Origin: Prosopocoilus inquinatus
Taxonomy: Eukaryota; Arthropoda; Insecta; Coleoptera; Lucanidae
Length of the DNA: 64,000 nucleotides
Direction: 5' to 3'
Assembly (NCBI GenBank): GCA_036172665.1
Contig: CM069873.1
Location: 49,074,001-49,138,000 of the forward strand
The position numbers and the translations under genes are program-made. Under the pieces are notes generated by a model. The model was not told where the DNA came from, ran no database searches, and was given only the letters and a program-made list of their open reading frames with translations. This document shows, in pieces, positions 33,375 through 45,144 of this stretch. Each line of letters starts with the position of its first letter. Position 1 is the stretch's first letter.

Positions 33375-33664
33375 CGTAGCTGAAACAGCTGTCCAGAGGC
33401 TGCTCGAGGTTCTCACTGCAATCAAAAACGATTTGCACAAAATTTTTCTAAAATCTTTCATTATGCTTTGACAGCAAGCATGGCCGCCTTGCATGGGGGA
33501 CTCATTAGGAGCAAATCCCGCTTCAATTTGTCTATCCTACTGCAATGTTAGGTCAAAAAGCGATAGTAAGATGTCGCTATTTTATATGTTCATCATTCTT
33601 ACATCGCATTTGCGAATAAATTGGGCAAGTCGTTTTTGGTCTGCAGTGGGAATGTCGAGCTACG

Positions 33665-33711
33665 TTTCTGTTGAAGAAGCCCCAAGCAGGGCTGAAACAG
33701 CTGTCCAGAGG
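33665..33711 (+). ncRNA. Hammerhead ribozyme with core mutation, RZ-4 unit 2
   Basis: Same as the RZ-1 plus-strand copy, but the first core base is U (UUGAAGA), which should abolish cleavage. Confidence 0.75.
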
Positions 33712-35696
33712 CTGCTCGAGGTTCTCACTGCAATCAAAAACGATTTGCACAAAAAAAATTTTTCTAATATATAAACAGAATTACAATTTGTACATTTGAT
33801 TTCATAAACCACGTTAGGTTGTTTTAATTTCGGTATTTTGGTTTTTAAATTCGAAAAAATTAAATTTAAATTATTCACAGATTTACTGGCTAAAATTAAA
33901 TTATGTTTTTTGAAAATGTGTTTAAATGTATTGTGTAATGGTTCAATATAAGGCAAGGATATGTATTTATGATTCGAAGTTTGTCTAATGTTTTTAGAGA
34001 CATTTGAATTTTGTAAGTATTTAATACGATTTTTAATTACTGATTCAATAAGATTTATTGGATAAGAATTTTGAATAAGAGTTTTCTTTATTAAATTTAA
34101 GTTATCATAAATGAAAACTTTATCAGAAAGTAAAATAGCTCTATCAGTTAATGAAATAATAGTTGCAATTTTATAATTTTTAGGTGTGTACGAGTGAAAA
34201 TTTATGTACCTACCTGACCAGGTAGGTTTATGAAACCAATTAGTAATTAATTTATCATTCTGTCTGATAATATTTACATCAAGAAAACTCAATGAATTAT
34301 TATTTTCTTTTTCTACTGTAAATTGTAATCTATTATGAAAAGAATTAAATTTATTTAAAACAAAATCTACCTTATCAGAAGGCAAAATCAATAAAATGTC
34401 ATCTACATAACGAAAATATAACGTTAAATCGAATGATAAAGAGTTAATAACAGATTTTTCTAGTTCTTGCATAACAATTTCAGCTAAAGCCGGAGATAAA
34501 GGAGAACCCATTGCTGTACCAAAAATCCGTTTATAAAATTTATCATTGAAAGCAAAATAAGATGTTTCAAAACATAAATCAACTATTTCTAAAAAGTTAC
34601 CTTTGGAAATATCAGTAAAATCTTTAATCTCTAACCACCTATCATTTATACTTTTTAAAGCTAAATCTTTAGGAATGTTAGTAAATAAAGAAATAACATC
34701 TAAAGAAATTATAATGCAATTATTTGGTACAGTTATTTGTTTTAATTTTTCTACGAGTTCAAAAGAATTTTTTATAAAATATTCTGATTTACTAGTAACC
34801 TGAGTAATGATTTTTGAAATAAATTTAGATAAGAAATATGGAGAAGAACCAATAGTGGAAACTATAGGACGAAGAGGTGTATTAGGTTTATGAATTTTTG
34901 GAATGCAGTATAATTTAGGAAATATGGGATGTTGTACTTTAAGAGATTTAGCAACAATATTACTAATTTCAACCGATTTCTCTATCTTATTAATAATACT
35001 GAAAGTTTTACGTTGATAAGATTCGGTGGGATCGTTAGCTAATTCTACATATGTATTATTATCAGACAGCATAGTTTGAACTTTTGAAAAATAATCAGTT
35101 TTATCAATTAAAACAGTTACATTGCTTTACATCAGCTGTAGTAACAATAATATTAGGATTATCTTTAAGAAATTTTTTACAAGACAAAACATCTCTAATA
35201 AGAATCTTATACTTTGATTTTTCAAAAGTTTTATCAATATTTCTAATATAATTTAAAAAATTAGAACAAAATTTATTTCTTATTTGTATTTTTGAAGGTG
35301 AATCTAAAGATTTAATACCAAACTCTAAGCTACTTAATACTTTTAAGAAATCTACTTGTTGTTTATGAAAATAAGGTAATGAAAATTTTTTGCCTAAAGC
35401 GAATATGTATTTTAAATTTGATGGAATCTCAGTGTTTGTATAATTTACAAGCCACTTATTTATTATATTTTGATCAAATTTAATGTAAAAATTTTTATCT
35501 CTAATAGAAATAAGATTATCTAACTTTTTAATCTGTGTTAATCGAATTTTATTAAAATACCTTTCATTTTTTTGATTTTCAAAATTTAGAAAATTAGTCA
35601 ATGTGATATTATCAAGAAAATTACTTAACTGACCTAAGGTATAATCTAATTTCCAAGTTAATTTGGCAAGAACTTTGAATTATTGTTATTTACAAA

Positions 35697-36086
35697 TGAA
35701 CTGTCAATGTGCATTTGACGTTTGCGACGTTTAAGTGTCAGAAAACTTCGAAATGTCGACTTTAAATTTATTTTATGTGGGAAATATTTTGCCTCATGTT
35801 AAGACAGAATCTTATGCTCTTTAGCCTTGTTCATTTTTTATATCAAATGTAATATTTTAAAATTTTTATTAACGCTTGCCATAAAATTTGGCAGCTTAAC
35901 TAAAAATTTCCCATCCCATTAAAGTGTGTACAATTTTCATATTAACACCCGATGTTTCCTAGGATCCATAATAGGTGCTTTCTTTCGCTCACAAAATCGT
36001 GATCCAAACGTGTTTTGATTCAAAAACAGACGTTCTTTTCTACGAATCTCTCTATTTTTAAAACTTGTTTCGATTGAATTATTGTT
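35697..36086 (+). repeat. Tandem duplication unit, right copy
   Basis: Partner of 32166-32541. Ends with TTATTTACAAATGAACTGTCA, which also stands before this copy, as expected for a tandem duplication with its joint at ACTGTCA. Confidence 0.85.
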
Positions 36087-36680
36087 ATTTACAAATGAAC
36101 TGTCAATCAAAAATTCAAGTCAGGCGTTTTATTGCAACAACTACGAATTTCTGGTCCAAACTATTCGAAACACGATTCAAACTTTTAAGCGAAAGAAAGC
36201 AGCTAATGATTACTTTTACATACATCTTACAACAATACTAATTAATGTGGTGTGCGTTCAAAATTTCATCATTCGCTTGTTAATTTCTTGTTTGATTTGG
36301 CAATATTACTTTTTTGGCTTTTACAGTCTTATGCAATAATTAATTTCAAACCCCAGGTTAAATGAAAGTGGCTTATTTTGTTGTCATTTGGTCTCACCTT
36401 AGAAATTTGGCAAACGAATTTTTCAACGCAGTATTTATAATAATAAAATGTACAATATTCTTATTTATTATTAGTTTATTTTTTCTTTGTAGCTTGCTCG
36501 TTCGTTTTGCGCCAATGTTATATTTATTTTTTTCATATTTAGTTTGTAGAGATTACTAATCAACACAAGAACGATTGATTTCTTTTATTTCTAGCAACGC
36601 CTCCAGTATTTTTCTTTATGTTTTTCAATATCCCAACGCTATAATCTTGGTAAAAGTACACCTTGAATTTCAGAAACCAG
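36087..36680. other. hAT interior between the duplication and the Copia element
   Basis: AT-rich; no convincing coding sequence. Confidence 0.4.
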
Positions 36681-36685
36681 GTATT

Positions 36686-36834
36686 TGTTAGAAATGTTTA
36701 TATCAAAAATTATAATACTAGCGCTATCTACCGACATCCACTGTATACTGTATATTATGTGCGCGGCTGTACATGAGTATTACAAATAAAGACAGTCTGT
36801 ACTGAAAACTCGAAGTGTGTGTTTCGCTTCAATA
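36686..36834 (+). repeat. 5' LTR of Copia element
   Basis: Starts TGTTAGAAATG, ends CGCTTCAATA. AATAAAGACAGTCTG within it may be the polyadenylation signal. Confidence 0.9.
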
Positions 36835-36848
36835 GGTTATGTGCCCAG
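36835..36848 (-). promoter_or_regulatory. Primer binding site, internal half of initiator tRNA-Met
   Basis: GGTTATGTGCCCAG is complementary, with one mismatch, to the anticodon arm (CTGGGCCCATAACC) of initiator tRNA-Met. Copia elements are known to use this half-tRNA primer. Confidence 0.75.
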
Positions 36849-36890
36849 AGCCACGTGTATGGAGGTAAAAGAAACCGAGTTGTACAGAGA

Positions 36891-37343
36891 ATGGCGATGA
36901 ACTATATTTCCAGTGTGCCTATGCTACTAGGGAGAGAAAATTATGACGACTGGGCTTTCGCCTTCGAGAATTTTCTAGTGCTGGAAGGTTTGACCACGTG
37001 CATCGACGGCACAGAAGAGGACGCGGAAAAAATTGCCAAGGCTAGAGCAAAATTGGTGCTAACGCTCGATGCATCTTTGTTTGTCCATGTAAGAGAAACA
37101 AAAACAGCATACGAAATATGGAAAAAATTAAAGTTGCTCTATGATGATTGTGGATTTACACGAAAAATCGGTCTTCTGCGTGAACTGATATCCCTGAGAC
37201 TCGACAATTGTGATTCTATGGAATCATACGTTAATCGAGTGATAGAGACAGCACAACGATTACCTCGCACAGGTTTTAACATAAGCGAAGAATGGATTGG
37301 TTCCTTGCTGTTAGCCGGATTACCAGAAAAGTTGCCCCCATGA
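36891..37343 (+). pseudogene. Copia gag, N-terminal part
   Basis: ATG 36891 (MAMNYISSVPMLLGRENYDD) opens a Copia-type Gag with the conserved YDDWAFAFENFL, YEIWKKLKLLYDD and SLRLDNCDSMESYVNRVIET blocks. It stops at 37343 after GLPEKLPP, where a run of five C has lost or gained a base; Gag continues in the next frame at about 37335. Confidence 0.9.
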
Positions 37344-37863
37344 TTATGGCAATAGAACATTCTGGAGTGCAAATTCAAACGGATGCCATTAAGTCGAAAT
37401 TACTAGACATGCGGGTAGAGGGCGACAGTGGCAGGAAAGCAGGTGCTGCGTTCGCAAGCAAAGTTGGCGGCCCTAGCAGCAAACATAAAAGTGTCAAAAA
37501 AATTGTCAAATGCTACAATTGCAAGAAGCCAGGACATTTTATGAATAAGTGCCCGGAAAAGAAGCAGGTGAACGCGTTTAGTGCGGTGTTCCTTAGTGGA
37601 CGGTTTGACGCTGGTGACTGGTACGTCGATTCAGGCGCAAGTGCGCACCTGATATCACGCGAAAACTGGCTAAAAAATAAAGTAAATCAAACAAATCCAC
37701 GAGAAATTATGGTAGCAAACAAAACAAAATTACCGATAAAGTGTTCAGGTGAAGTTAGTATTACAACAGTAGCTGACAATGAAAAGCATGATGTTGTTAT
37801 TCATGATGTTTTATATGTGCCTGATATTACTACAAACTTACTTTCAGTCAGTCAGCTGATTAA
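37335..37863 (+). pseudogene. Copia gag end, zinc knuckle and protease
   Basis: Continues Gag (MIMAIEHSG), then zinc knuckle CYNCKKPGHFMNKC and protease DWYVDSGASAHLI (DSG active site). It reads LSVSQLI up to the Harbinger insertion at 37864. Confidence 0.9.
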
Positions 37864-39187
37864 TGGCCGGTTTCACAAAGCTTCGTCAAATATTTAAGTT
37901 CCGATTAACTCTGTAACGAATGATTAAATAGGAAAACAACGGCATTTAACGATGATTAACTTAACGATGATTACTAAACGGCTCGCTCTCTAATCGGTCG
38001 TCAAATAGTCTTAATGCTCCGTTAAGTGTTTCACAAAGCTCGATTAAGAGATAACGCTTCGTTTACTTCTGTCTAATCAGGCGTTAGATTAATCGATAGA
38101 ATTCCAGCGATTAAAAAGTAACGATTGAATTTTCCATAGTTATTATCAAGCTTTTTTGATATAAAAATTCCTCACATATATCTAAAACATAATTATAATT
38201 TTATTTAAAAATGTAACGTACCTTAAATATTAAAAATAATGACATTTCTATACTTTTTACTCACTTGGTTTATTGATTAATTTTTACGACACTATTTCGG
38301 AAATTATTTTCAAGAACAAACAATTCGAAATTATTTCAAAATGTCTGCAACCTCACTTTCTTCTTTGACGATAAAGAAATACCTCTTTAAGGTAGGATTT
38401 ATTTTATAAGAGACAGAAATAATCCTTTTAATGATTTGGATGATAATGAATTTCACGTATCGCTTTTCCAAAGGAGTTATGGAACTCTTTGGTCCCACAC
38501 TAGAACCTGCAACAAGCAAAAATAAATTTATTTTATGGTACAAATCAATTGCTGATAAACTTACCTTATTATCCACTGAAATATTTCAACAGCTGATTTC
38601 TGATACTTTCAGAAACCATCGATACGTAGAATAATTCATCGTGTCATTCATTTTATTGCAAGGCAAAGCAAACAGTTAATTAAATTGCCAATAGAAGAAG
38701 CTCTGCAAGTTAACATTACGCTTTTCTCATGTCATTGGCACCACAGATTGTACCCCATGTTAAAATTATTTCACCTGATGGTAATCTCGGTGAGCTGTAC
38801 CACAACAGAAAAGTGTCTGCCATATACATATGTTCAAGTAATTCAACTGCAATAAAGTTTCCTTCCTCCCTTTCTTTTTTCCTTTTTCATTTTTAAAAAT
38901 CATTAACTGCACTACTGCGAAGAATTTAAGATGTATTTATTTATTTTGAGATTCTAACCTCGCACTACCTGATTGATTGCAGGCCTGACGCCATCACGAC
39001 AGATTACTTTAAAGCGGTGTCAAAGTGGCAATTTTTCGATGTTGCCAAACGTAAACTCCAATTAGTTAATCAGAGATTAACATAATAGTTTTTTGTTTTG
39101 TGAAACAGCATGAAATTTTTAACAATGATTAAACTTAACGGTTGATTAGTTAATCAACGCTTTAACAAAGCTTTGTGAAACTGGCCA
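37864..39187 (+). mobile_element. PIF/Harbinger element inside Copia
   Basis: Inverted ends TGGCCGGTTTCACAAAGCTT (left) and complement with TGGCCAGTTTCACAAAGCTT (right), and TAA target duplication at 37861-37863 and 39188-39190, as expected for PIF/Harbinger (TWA sites). Removing it leaves the Copia frame continuous. Length 1324 bp. Confidence 0.88.
38340..38880 (+). pseudogene. Harbinger transposase relic
   Basis: In several frames: RDRNNPFNDLDDNEF and YRFSKGVMELF, then near 38640 a helix region, VIGTTDCT near 38735, and HVKIISPDGNLGELYHNRKV near 38760-38815. The RFSK, GxxDCT and ELYxNRK signatures match Harbinger nucleases. Frameshifts and stops throughout. Confidence 0.7.
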
Positions 39188-39190
39188 TAA

Positions 39191-42002
39191 GAATGGCAAC
39201 AGCGTCATTTTTGAATCTAACAGATGCAACATCTTTAACAAATACAACGAGTTAGTGGCAGTTGCAGATTTAGTCGACAACGTTTACAGACTACGATTCG
39301 AGGAACCACAAAAGTGTTTGTTAGCAGCATCAGTAGTGACAGATGAAGTGTGGCATCGGAGATTTGGTCATTTAAACTACAGAGATCTGAAGTCAATGCA
39401 AAATGGAGCTGTGGATGGACTGACTTGCAAAAGTAAATCTAGTTATAATGAAGTATGCGTTGTATGTTGTGAGGGCAAACAGTCCCGATTACCATTCAAA
39501 CATAAAGGTAACAGGGCAGCATCACCAGTAGAAGTAGTACATGCTGATTTATGTGGACCAATGGAAGAGAAATCCATAGGTGGGTCCAAATATTTCTTAT
39601 TATTCGAAGATGATTATAGTCGAATGACATTTGTCTATTTTTTTAAAACTAAAGATGAAACATTGGAGCATTTCATAGAATTTAAGAACCTTGTAGAAAA
39701 TCAGAGTAGTAGAAAAATAAAAATTCTTCGAACTGACAATGGTGGCGAATTTTGTAATGAACCTTTTGAAAAATTTCTAAAGAAGTATGGTATAATACAT
39801 CAGAAAACAAACCCATACACGCCAGAACAGAATGGAATGCTGGAACGAATGAACAGAACGATAGTTGAGAAGGCAAGATGTTTATTATTGGATGCCAACC
39901 TAGAAAAGAAATTTTGGGCGGAGGCAGTGAATACGGCAGTGTATTTAAGAAATCGCTGTGTTGTTAGTGGATTAAAAAACAAAACCCCCTTTGAACTTTG
40001 GACAAATAAGAAGCCTGATGTCAGCAACATAAGGATATTTGGTAGCAATGTGATGGTACATATACCAAAAGAAAAACGTAAAAAGTTTGACAAGAAATCT
40101 AAAAAGATGACATTAGTTGGCATCGATGAAAATGTCAAAGGTTACAGGCTTTATGATTCTGTAAAAAATGAAGTTGTAACCAGCAGAGATTTAGTCATCA
40201 TTGAAAGCAAAAACAGACAAGTCAACATGGAGATATCAACTAATAACATCGAAGAAGATAAAGAGCCAGATTCAGTGGGGGATGATAAAAATGAAAGTGA
40301 AAATGAGTCGCTTGGTACGGATTCTCTCAATGATGTAAATGAATCTCATGACAGTGATTTTGTTCCGTCGACTGATGAAGAAATCCCACCAGAGGTGAAA
40401 AGATCGCAGCGAGAGAGAAAACCAAAAAAAATTGATGATTACGTCACGTGTGCCACTGAAGAAGCGGATTTAGAAAATGTTCCTGCAACAGTGACAGTAG
40501 CTTTGTCAAGACCAGACAGAAAACGCTGGAGACAGGCAATGTTAGAAGAAATGGAATCATTTAGAGAAAACGAAGCATGGGATTTGGTGGACATTCCTGA
40601 AGGAGGAACAGTAGTGGAGTGCAAGTGGGTGTTCAAAATAAAACATGATAGTGATAATCAGGTGACATATAGAGCACGTCTAGTAGCAAAAGGTTTTTCT
40701 CAAAGAGCAGGTATCGACTTTGATGAAACTTTTGCGCCTGTAGTGAGACATTCAACCTTAAGACTGTTAATCGCACTCTCTGTAAAATTAGATCTTAGAA
40801 TAACGCATTTAGACGTAAAAACTGCTTTTTTGAACGGTCATTTAGAAGAAAACGTTCTAATGTGCCAGCCTGAAGGTTTTGTAAAAACAGGTAATGAGGA
40901 CAAAGTTTGTAAATCAAAAAGAGCAATTTATGGGTTAAAACAATCCTCTAGGGCATGGAATAAGAGGGTCGACATGTTTTTATCACATTTAGGCTATAAA
41001 AAATCAGCTCTTGAGCCATGTATTTATATAAAAAGAGATAAAGACTTGTTAACTGTGATTGCATTGTATGTAGACGATTTTTTTATTTTTTCAAATGATG
41101 TTAGTAATACTGATTCTCTGAAAGAACAACTGAGCTCTGAATTTAAAATTAAAGACTTGGGCGAGGCAAAACAATGTTTAGGTGTAAAAATTGAAAGAGA
41201 TATTGTTGGGGGCTTTATAACTTTAAACCAGGAAGATTATATAGATCAATTATTAAAAAAATTTAATATGGTTAATTGCAAAAGTGTAAATACGCCCATA
41301 GAGAATTTCGCTGTAGACAATGATGAGACAATTGTTCAAGAATTACCTTTCCAAAAACTAATTGGCAGTTTAATGTATCTGTCAGTGTTGACCAGGCCGG
41401 TCACATCATATAGTGTTAGTTTCTTGAGCCAATTCAACAATTGTTATGGCCAATATCATTGGCAATGTGCAAAAAGGGTCTTAAGATATTTACAAGGCAC
41501 TAAAACATACTCGTTGAAATTCACCAAGAGCGATGATAATTTAGTAGGTTACGTTGATGCCGATTGGGCCTCAAATAAAAAGGATAGGAAATCATATACA
41601 GGGTTTGTATACAAACTATCTGGCTCAGCTGTTTCATGGGAGAGCAGCAAACAAAAACCTGTAGCCCTATCCAGCACTGAGGCTGAGTATATGGCATTAA
41701 GTGAAGCATCAAAGGAAGCTGTATACCTAAGAAATTTAATGTACGAGTTAACTGAAAAATTAGATTGCGTCACTGTTTTCAATGATAATCAGAGTGCTCA
41801 AAAACTATCTGCAAATCCAGTTTTTCACAAACGCTCAAAGCATATAGATGTTAGGCATCATTTCATACGAGAAGTTATTTCACAAAACTGTGTAAGTGTG
41901 AAGTATCTTCCAACAAATGAAATGGTAGCAGACATTTTGACAAAAGGCTTGCCTAACGTCAAACACAAGAAGTTTGTACAAAGCTTAGGATTAGTTAGCT
42001 AA
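39191..42002 (+). CDS. Copia pol: integrase, reverse transcriptase, RNase H
   Basis: Open from the Harbinger joint to TAA 42000. By residue from 39255: GAG-pre-integrase zinc region (WHRRFGHLN ... CVVCCEGK) about 33-75; integrase core with HADLCGP, LRTDNGGEF and NGMLERMN about 90-205; acidic linker about 320-385; reverse transcriptase about 420-660 with THLDVKTAFLNG and catalytic LYVDD (Y605); RNase H about 760-900 with YVDADWA, SSTEAEYMAL, NDNQSAQKL and RSKHIDVRHHF; end DILTKGLP. No internal lesion was seen. Confidence 0.95.
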
Positions 42003-42018
42003 TTTTCTTTATTTTTGA

Positions 42019-42028
42019 TAAGTGGGGG
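42019..42028 (+). promoter_or_regulatory. Polypurine tract of Copia element
   Basis: TAAGTGGGGG directly before the 3' LTR. Confidence 0.7.
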
Positions 42029-42177
42029 TGTTAGAAATGTTTATATCAAAAATTATAATAATAGCGCTATCTACCGACATCCACTGTATACTGAATATTA
42101 TGTGCGCGGCTGTACATGAGTATTACAAATAAAGTCAGTCTGTACTGAAAACTCGAAGTGTGTGTTTCGCTTCAATA
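42029..42177 (+). repeat. 3' LTR of Copia element
   Basis: 149 bp, differs from the 5' LTR at about three positions (for example AATAATAGCG for AATACTAGCG). Confidence 0.9.
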
Positions 42178-42182
42178 GTATT

Positions 42183-42740
42183 TAGTACTTCAAATACTTT
42201 TATATTAATTTTAAATAATTCTTTAATATATGTATGTACTTTTGTATCACTGGGGAAAATAATTACATAATTCAATATGAATGAAAATACCATCAACTTT
42301 CGCTCGGCAATTTTCGTGGCGCCTTCGGGTCTGATAGTGGCTAGACTCTAGTGGGCATATTCTCAATCTCAATCATAGATTATCTCAATTTTAAAACATC
42401 CGCGCAGAAGGGGAGCAAGATATTTTTAAGTCCTCCGGTCTTAGTTCTCGGTTGCACTAGGCTCAAAATTAATTTCCGAAGTACAATCAACTAAGTGTAT
42501 GCCATCTCGCGGTAAAATTTTAATACATAAATCTGGTGCAAAATTTCTACAGGGCTGATAGGTCTGCTTTAGTTGTTGTCTGTGGTTATGTTTAGGCACG
42601 CAGGGACAATAAGCAAGAGTTCCAATCCAAGAGCCTGGTGGCGGTGGTGACAGTGTTCGAAAAGGAAATTTAGATTTCAGTCGCGGTGGTCGTCACGTAT
42701 CGCATATTTTTAAAGCGGGGTTTGTGTGTGCGTAGTAAAG
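42183..42740. other. hAT 5' flank of the transposase gene
   Basis: Probable promoter and leader region of the hAT transposase. TGGCGGTGGTGACAG and GTCGCGGTGGTCGTCACG give a locally GC-richer leader. No ORF. Confidence 0.35.
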
Positions 42741-42743
42741 AAC

Positions 42744-45144
42744 ATGGATAAATTTGTGGTGCGATTAAAAAAAAATAATGAGAGCAAAAGCGAGGAGAGC
42801 GTACATGATATTGGCCAACATTGTCAACAGACTATTAGTGAAGTCCGCAAATCGTAAGTATAGATAAAATGAAAATCTTGAAAATTAAATTAATAATAAA
42901 AGTTTGAAAACGTAATTCTAAAAATCAATCGTTAATATGAGAAATAAAATACATAAAAATATCTAGAAATACAGGGATATTTTTTTCCCAGAACCAGGTG
43001 CAAAAAATTCTTCGGTTCCCTCAATTTTTGAACATTGGAAAGAGCACAATCCGTGGCTTCAACTCAACAACAACAGTAAAGGAATTTGCACTATCTGTAC
43101 CGAAGCATGCGAACGGAAATTAATAACTAATTTCGACTCGCGTGCTAACAAATCAAAGCAAGCATGGGTTGACAAGGAATTTTCAAACTGGAAGCATGGA
43201 GCAGAGCGAATAAAAACTCATTCGTCGAGTTCTCTACACTTACATTGCGCCGAGGCATTAAGAAACGTTACTAAAATTAACGTGGTACAATCAATATCGA
43301 CAGCTCACTCGAAGCAAATGATGGATAATCGAACGGCATTATTGAAAATATTTAGCACACTAAAAGCACTGGCCAGACAGGGTCTGCCTATACGAGGACG
43401 TGGAAACGACAGCAACGAGAATTCCAATTCCAATTTCATGACATTTTTAAAAGCTCGCGCAGAAGATGTAGTAGAACTAAAATCTTGGCTGCAAAGAGAT
43501 GGTCAAAGATGGCTTCATCACGATAGCCAAAATGAAATTCTCAAGTTGATGGCTACTACAGTCATACAAGAAATCATGGACGAGATAAGAGAAGGTGAAT
43601 ATTTTTCGATTTCATTAGATGAAACTGCCGTCATGTCCCGAACTGAACAAGTTTCTGTTTGCCTCAGAATCGTTTCCGAAAATTTAAACGCGAAAGAATA
43701 TTTTATCGGATTTTTTTCAACGCCAAACACAAAAGCAAAAACCTTATTTGATCTCGTCAACGAAATTTTCGTCCTGCATAAGCTATCATCAGTGTTACGA
43801 TGGGGCATCGAATGTTTCTGGAAAAATCTCAGGATTGCAGACGCGAATACGTGAAGAAGAGCCTCGAGCACTATTTGTGCAATGTAATGCTCATAATCTC
43901 AATCTTGTTGTCCAAGATGCGATCCAAAAGGTTATACCAGTAAGAACATTCATTGGAACAATCAAAGATTTGATAAACTTTGTACGAGACTCGCCCAAAC
44001 GCGTTGCACAATTTAAAGAGTTGCAGACTACAGCAGAAAAGGAGAGTGAAAACGATTTACCTGCTCTTGCAGCCTATTGCCCGACAAGGTAGGTATATTA
44101 AAATTGGCAATTTTATTAAAACATGGATTAGGTTTATAAAGTTTTGATTTCTATTTTACAGATGGGTAGTACGAATACAATCTTTGAAGACTGTACGGGC
44201 AAATTACGGGCAACTGATGCAATTTTTTTATGATTGTTCTGTGGAAGAAGAAGTCGATAGTGCGATCTCAGCCAAAGCGTCAGGGTTTTATAATTATATG
44301 GGGTCGTTCCAATGCATATTTTATTTAACACTCATGATTGAAATTTTCGATCGCATAGAGATATTGAACAAAGAACTGCAGAAATCAAATCTCTGTCATC
44401 GAATCTTATGAAAAAATAGAATTAGTTACTGGCGTTTTGCATGCTTCTCGTGATTCTAAATTTAAAGTAATTTGGCAGAAAAGCGTTCAAGCTGCTGTTG
44501 ACCTTGAACTTGACGAACCTCAAATGCCGCGTCAACGCAAAATTCCAAAACGTCTCGACCTAGGAACAAGCGAAAACGTCAAATTCAAAACACCCGAAGA
44601 TTTTTTTAGAAAATCTTACTTTGAAGTTTTCGACCAATTGATTATGTCACTGAAAAGTCGTTTCGAAAATGATTCCGCGCAATTTTTTAAATTGTTGGAA
44701 CGATTCGCTATAGGTCAGACGTCAGATGTCAACACTATTTCAAATTTCTATAAAAATGACTTTGACAAAGAAAGGTTGCTTAGCGATAGGAACATGTTTT
44801 TACAACTTTTGAAGAGACAAAATTAGCAGGCGAGAAACTTAAGGGAGGTTGTAGCTTATTTGCAAAAATACGGTTACACCAGAGGACTTATCCCTGAATT
44901 TGTGCGTTTTGTTCGCCTCCTCATCACGATTCCAGGGTCTTCTTGCTTAAATGAACGAAGTTTTTCTGTTCTCCGGCGGCTTAAATCATATTTAAGATCA
45001 ACAATGTTGCAAGATCGTCTTAATAACATCGCTGTTTTACATGTTTATTGTGACATTACCGACAAACTCGATTTGGAGGACCTATTGAATAAGTTTATAT
45101 CGCAAAATGTAAAACGCAGCGCTGTTTTTGCATTGCGCGAATAA
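42744..45144 (+). pseudogene. hAT transposase, ZMYM1-like, three exons, broken
   Basis: Exon 1 ATG 42744 (MDKFVVRLKKNNESKSEES) ends at a donor (TC/GTAAGT, 42853). Exon 2 starts near 42992 and gives a TTF-type zinc-finger region (CTICTEACE ... FSNWKHG ... HLHC) and a DUF4371 domain (LARQGLPIRG ... FSISLDETAVM). A frameshift near 43790 precedes CYDGASNVSGKISGLQ and VQCNAHNLNLVVQDA. An intron 44092-44160 (GTAGGT ... TTTACAG) splits CPT-R-W cleanly. A second frameshift lies near 44400, and a TAG at about 44824 precedes the C-terminal dimerisation domain (SSCLNERSFSVLRRLKSYLRSTM). Exons 1 and 2 do not join in frame, so an indel there is likely. Confidence 0.88.

Larger units (their letters stand above)
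33139..33767. mobile_element. RZ-4: retrozyme-like insertion in the GIY-YIG domain of PLE-A
   Basis: A 629-bp insertion between exact 13-bp duplications TATATAAACAGAA (33126-33138 and 33768-33780). It starts CATATAAAATAGCG and ends TTTTTCTAA, identical to the RZ-1 termini. Minus-oriented from the left, it flips at about 33380 within the hammerhead (GAAACGTAG meets CTGAAACAGC). Confidence 0.9.
32542..35674 (-). mobile_element. PLE-A: Penelope-like element, 5'-truncated, carrying an RZ insertion
   Basis: Minus-strand Penelope-like retroelement. Coding runs from the truncated N terminus at 35674 through the reverse transcriptase to the GIY-YIG nuclease ending at 32841, then about 300 bp of 3' sequence with a hammerhead-like motif and a T-run plus TA/TTAA simple repeat (32790-32834). 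A 14-bp target duplication flanks it. Confidence 0.85.
32841..35674 (-). pseudogene. PLE-A ORF: reverse transcriptase and GIY-YIG endonuclease
   Basis: Three segments. 35104-35674 holds the N-terminal region up to IIVTTAD, where a one-base shift at about 35122 disrupts the expected DKG motif. 33781-35072 holds the reverse transcriptase: IPKIHKPNTPLRPIVS, SLDVISLFTNIP, GTAMGSPLSPALAEIVM and catalytic RYVDDILLIL (YVDD at 34398-34409), then the connector and VVYEIKCTNCNSVYI. 32841-33138 resumes with GETSQNLKKRLDQHK, completing the GIY-YIG nuclease, and ends LDSLNKI. The gap is an RZ insertion whose length plus target duplication (642 bp) is a multiple of three, so both halves remain in the same frame. 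The element nicks DNA with GIY-YIG and primes reverse transcription there. Confidence 0.9.
36686..42177 (+). mobile_element. Copia LTR retrotransposon carrying a Harbinger element
   Basis: 149-bp LTRs (36686-36834 and 42029-42177, about three differences), 5-bp target duplication GTATT (36681-36685 and 42178-42182), an initiator-tRNA primer site, gag, protease, integrase, reverse transcriptase and RNase H in Copia order. Interrupted at 37864-39187 by a PIF/Harbinger element. Confidence 0.95.

Noticed and set aside
32166..36086. The 390-bp direct repeats as LTRs of a single element
   Set aside because: The 14-bp duplication TTGAATTATTGTTA lies inside them and the 36-kb copy continues past the joint as a tandem repeat would.
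36819..36890. Copia Gag starting inside the LTR
   Set aside because: The upstream codons overlap the LTR and primer site; ATG 36891 directly precedes the conserved Gag sequence.
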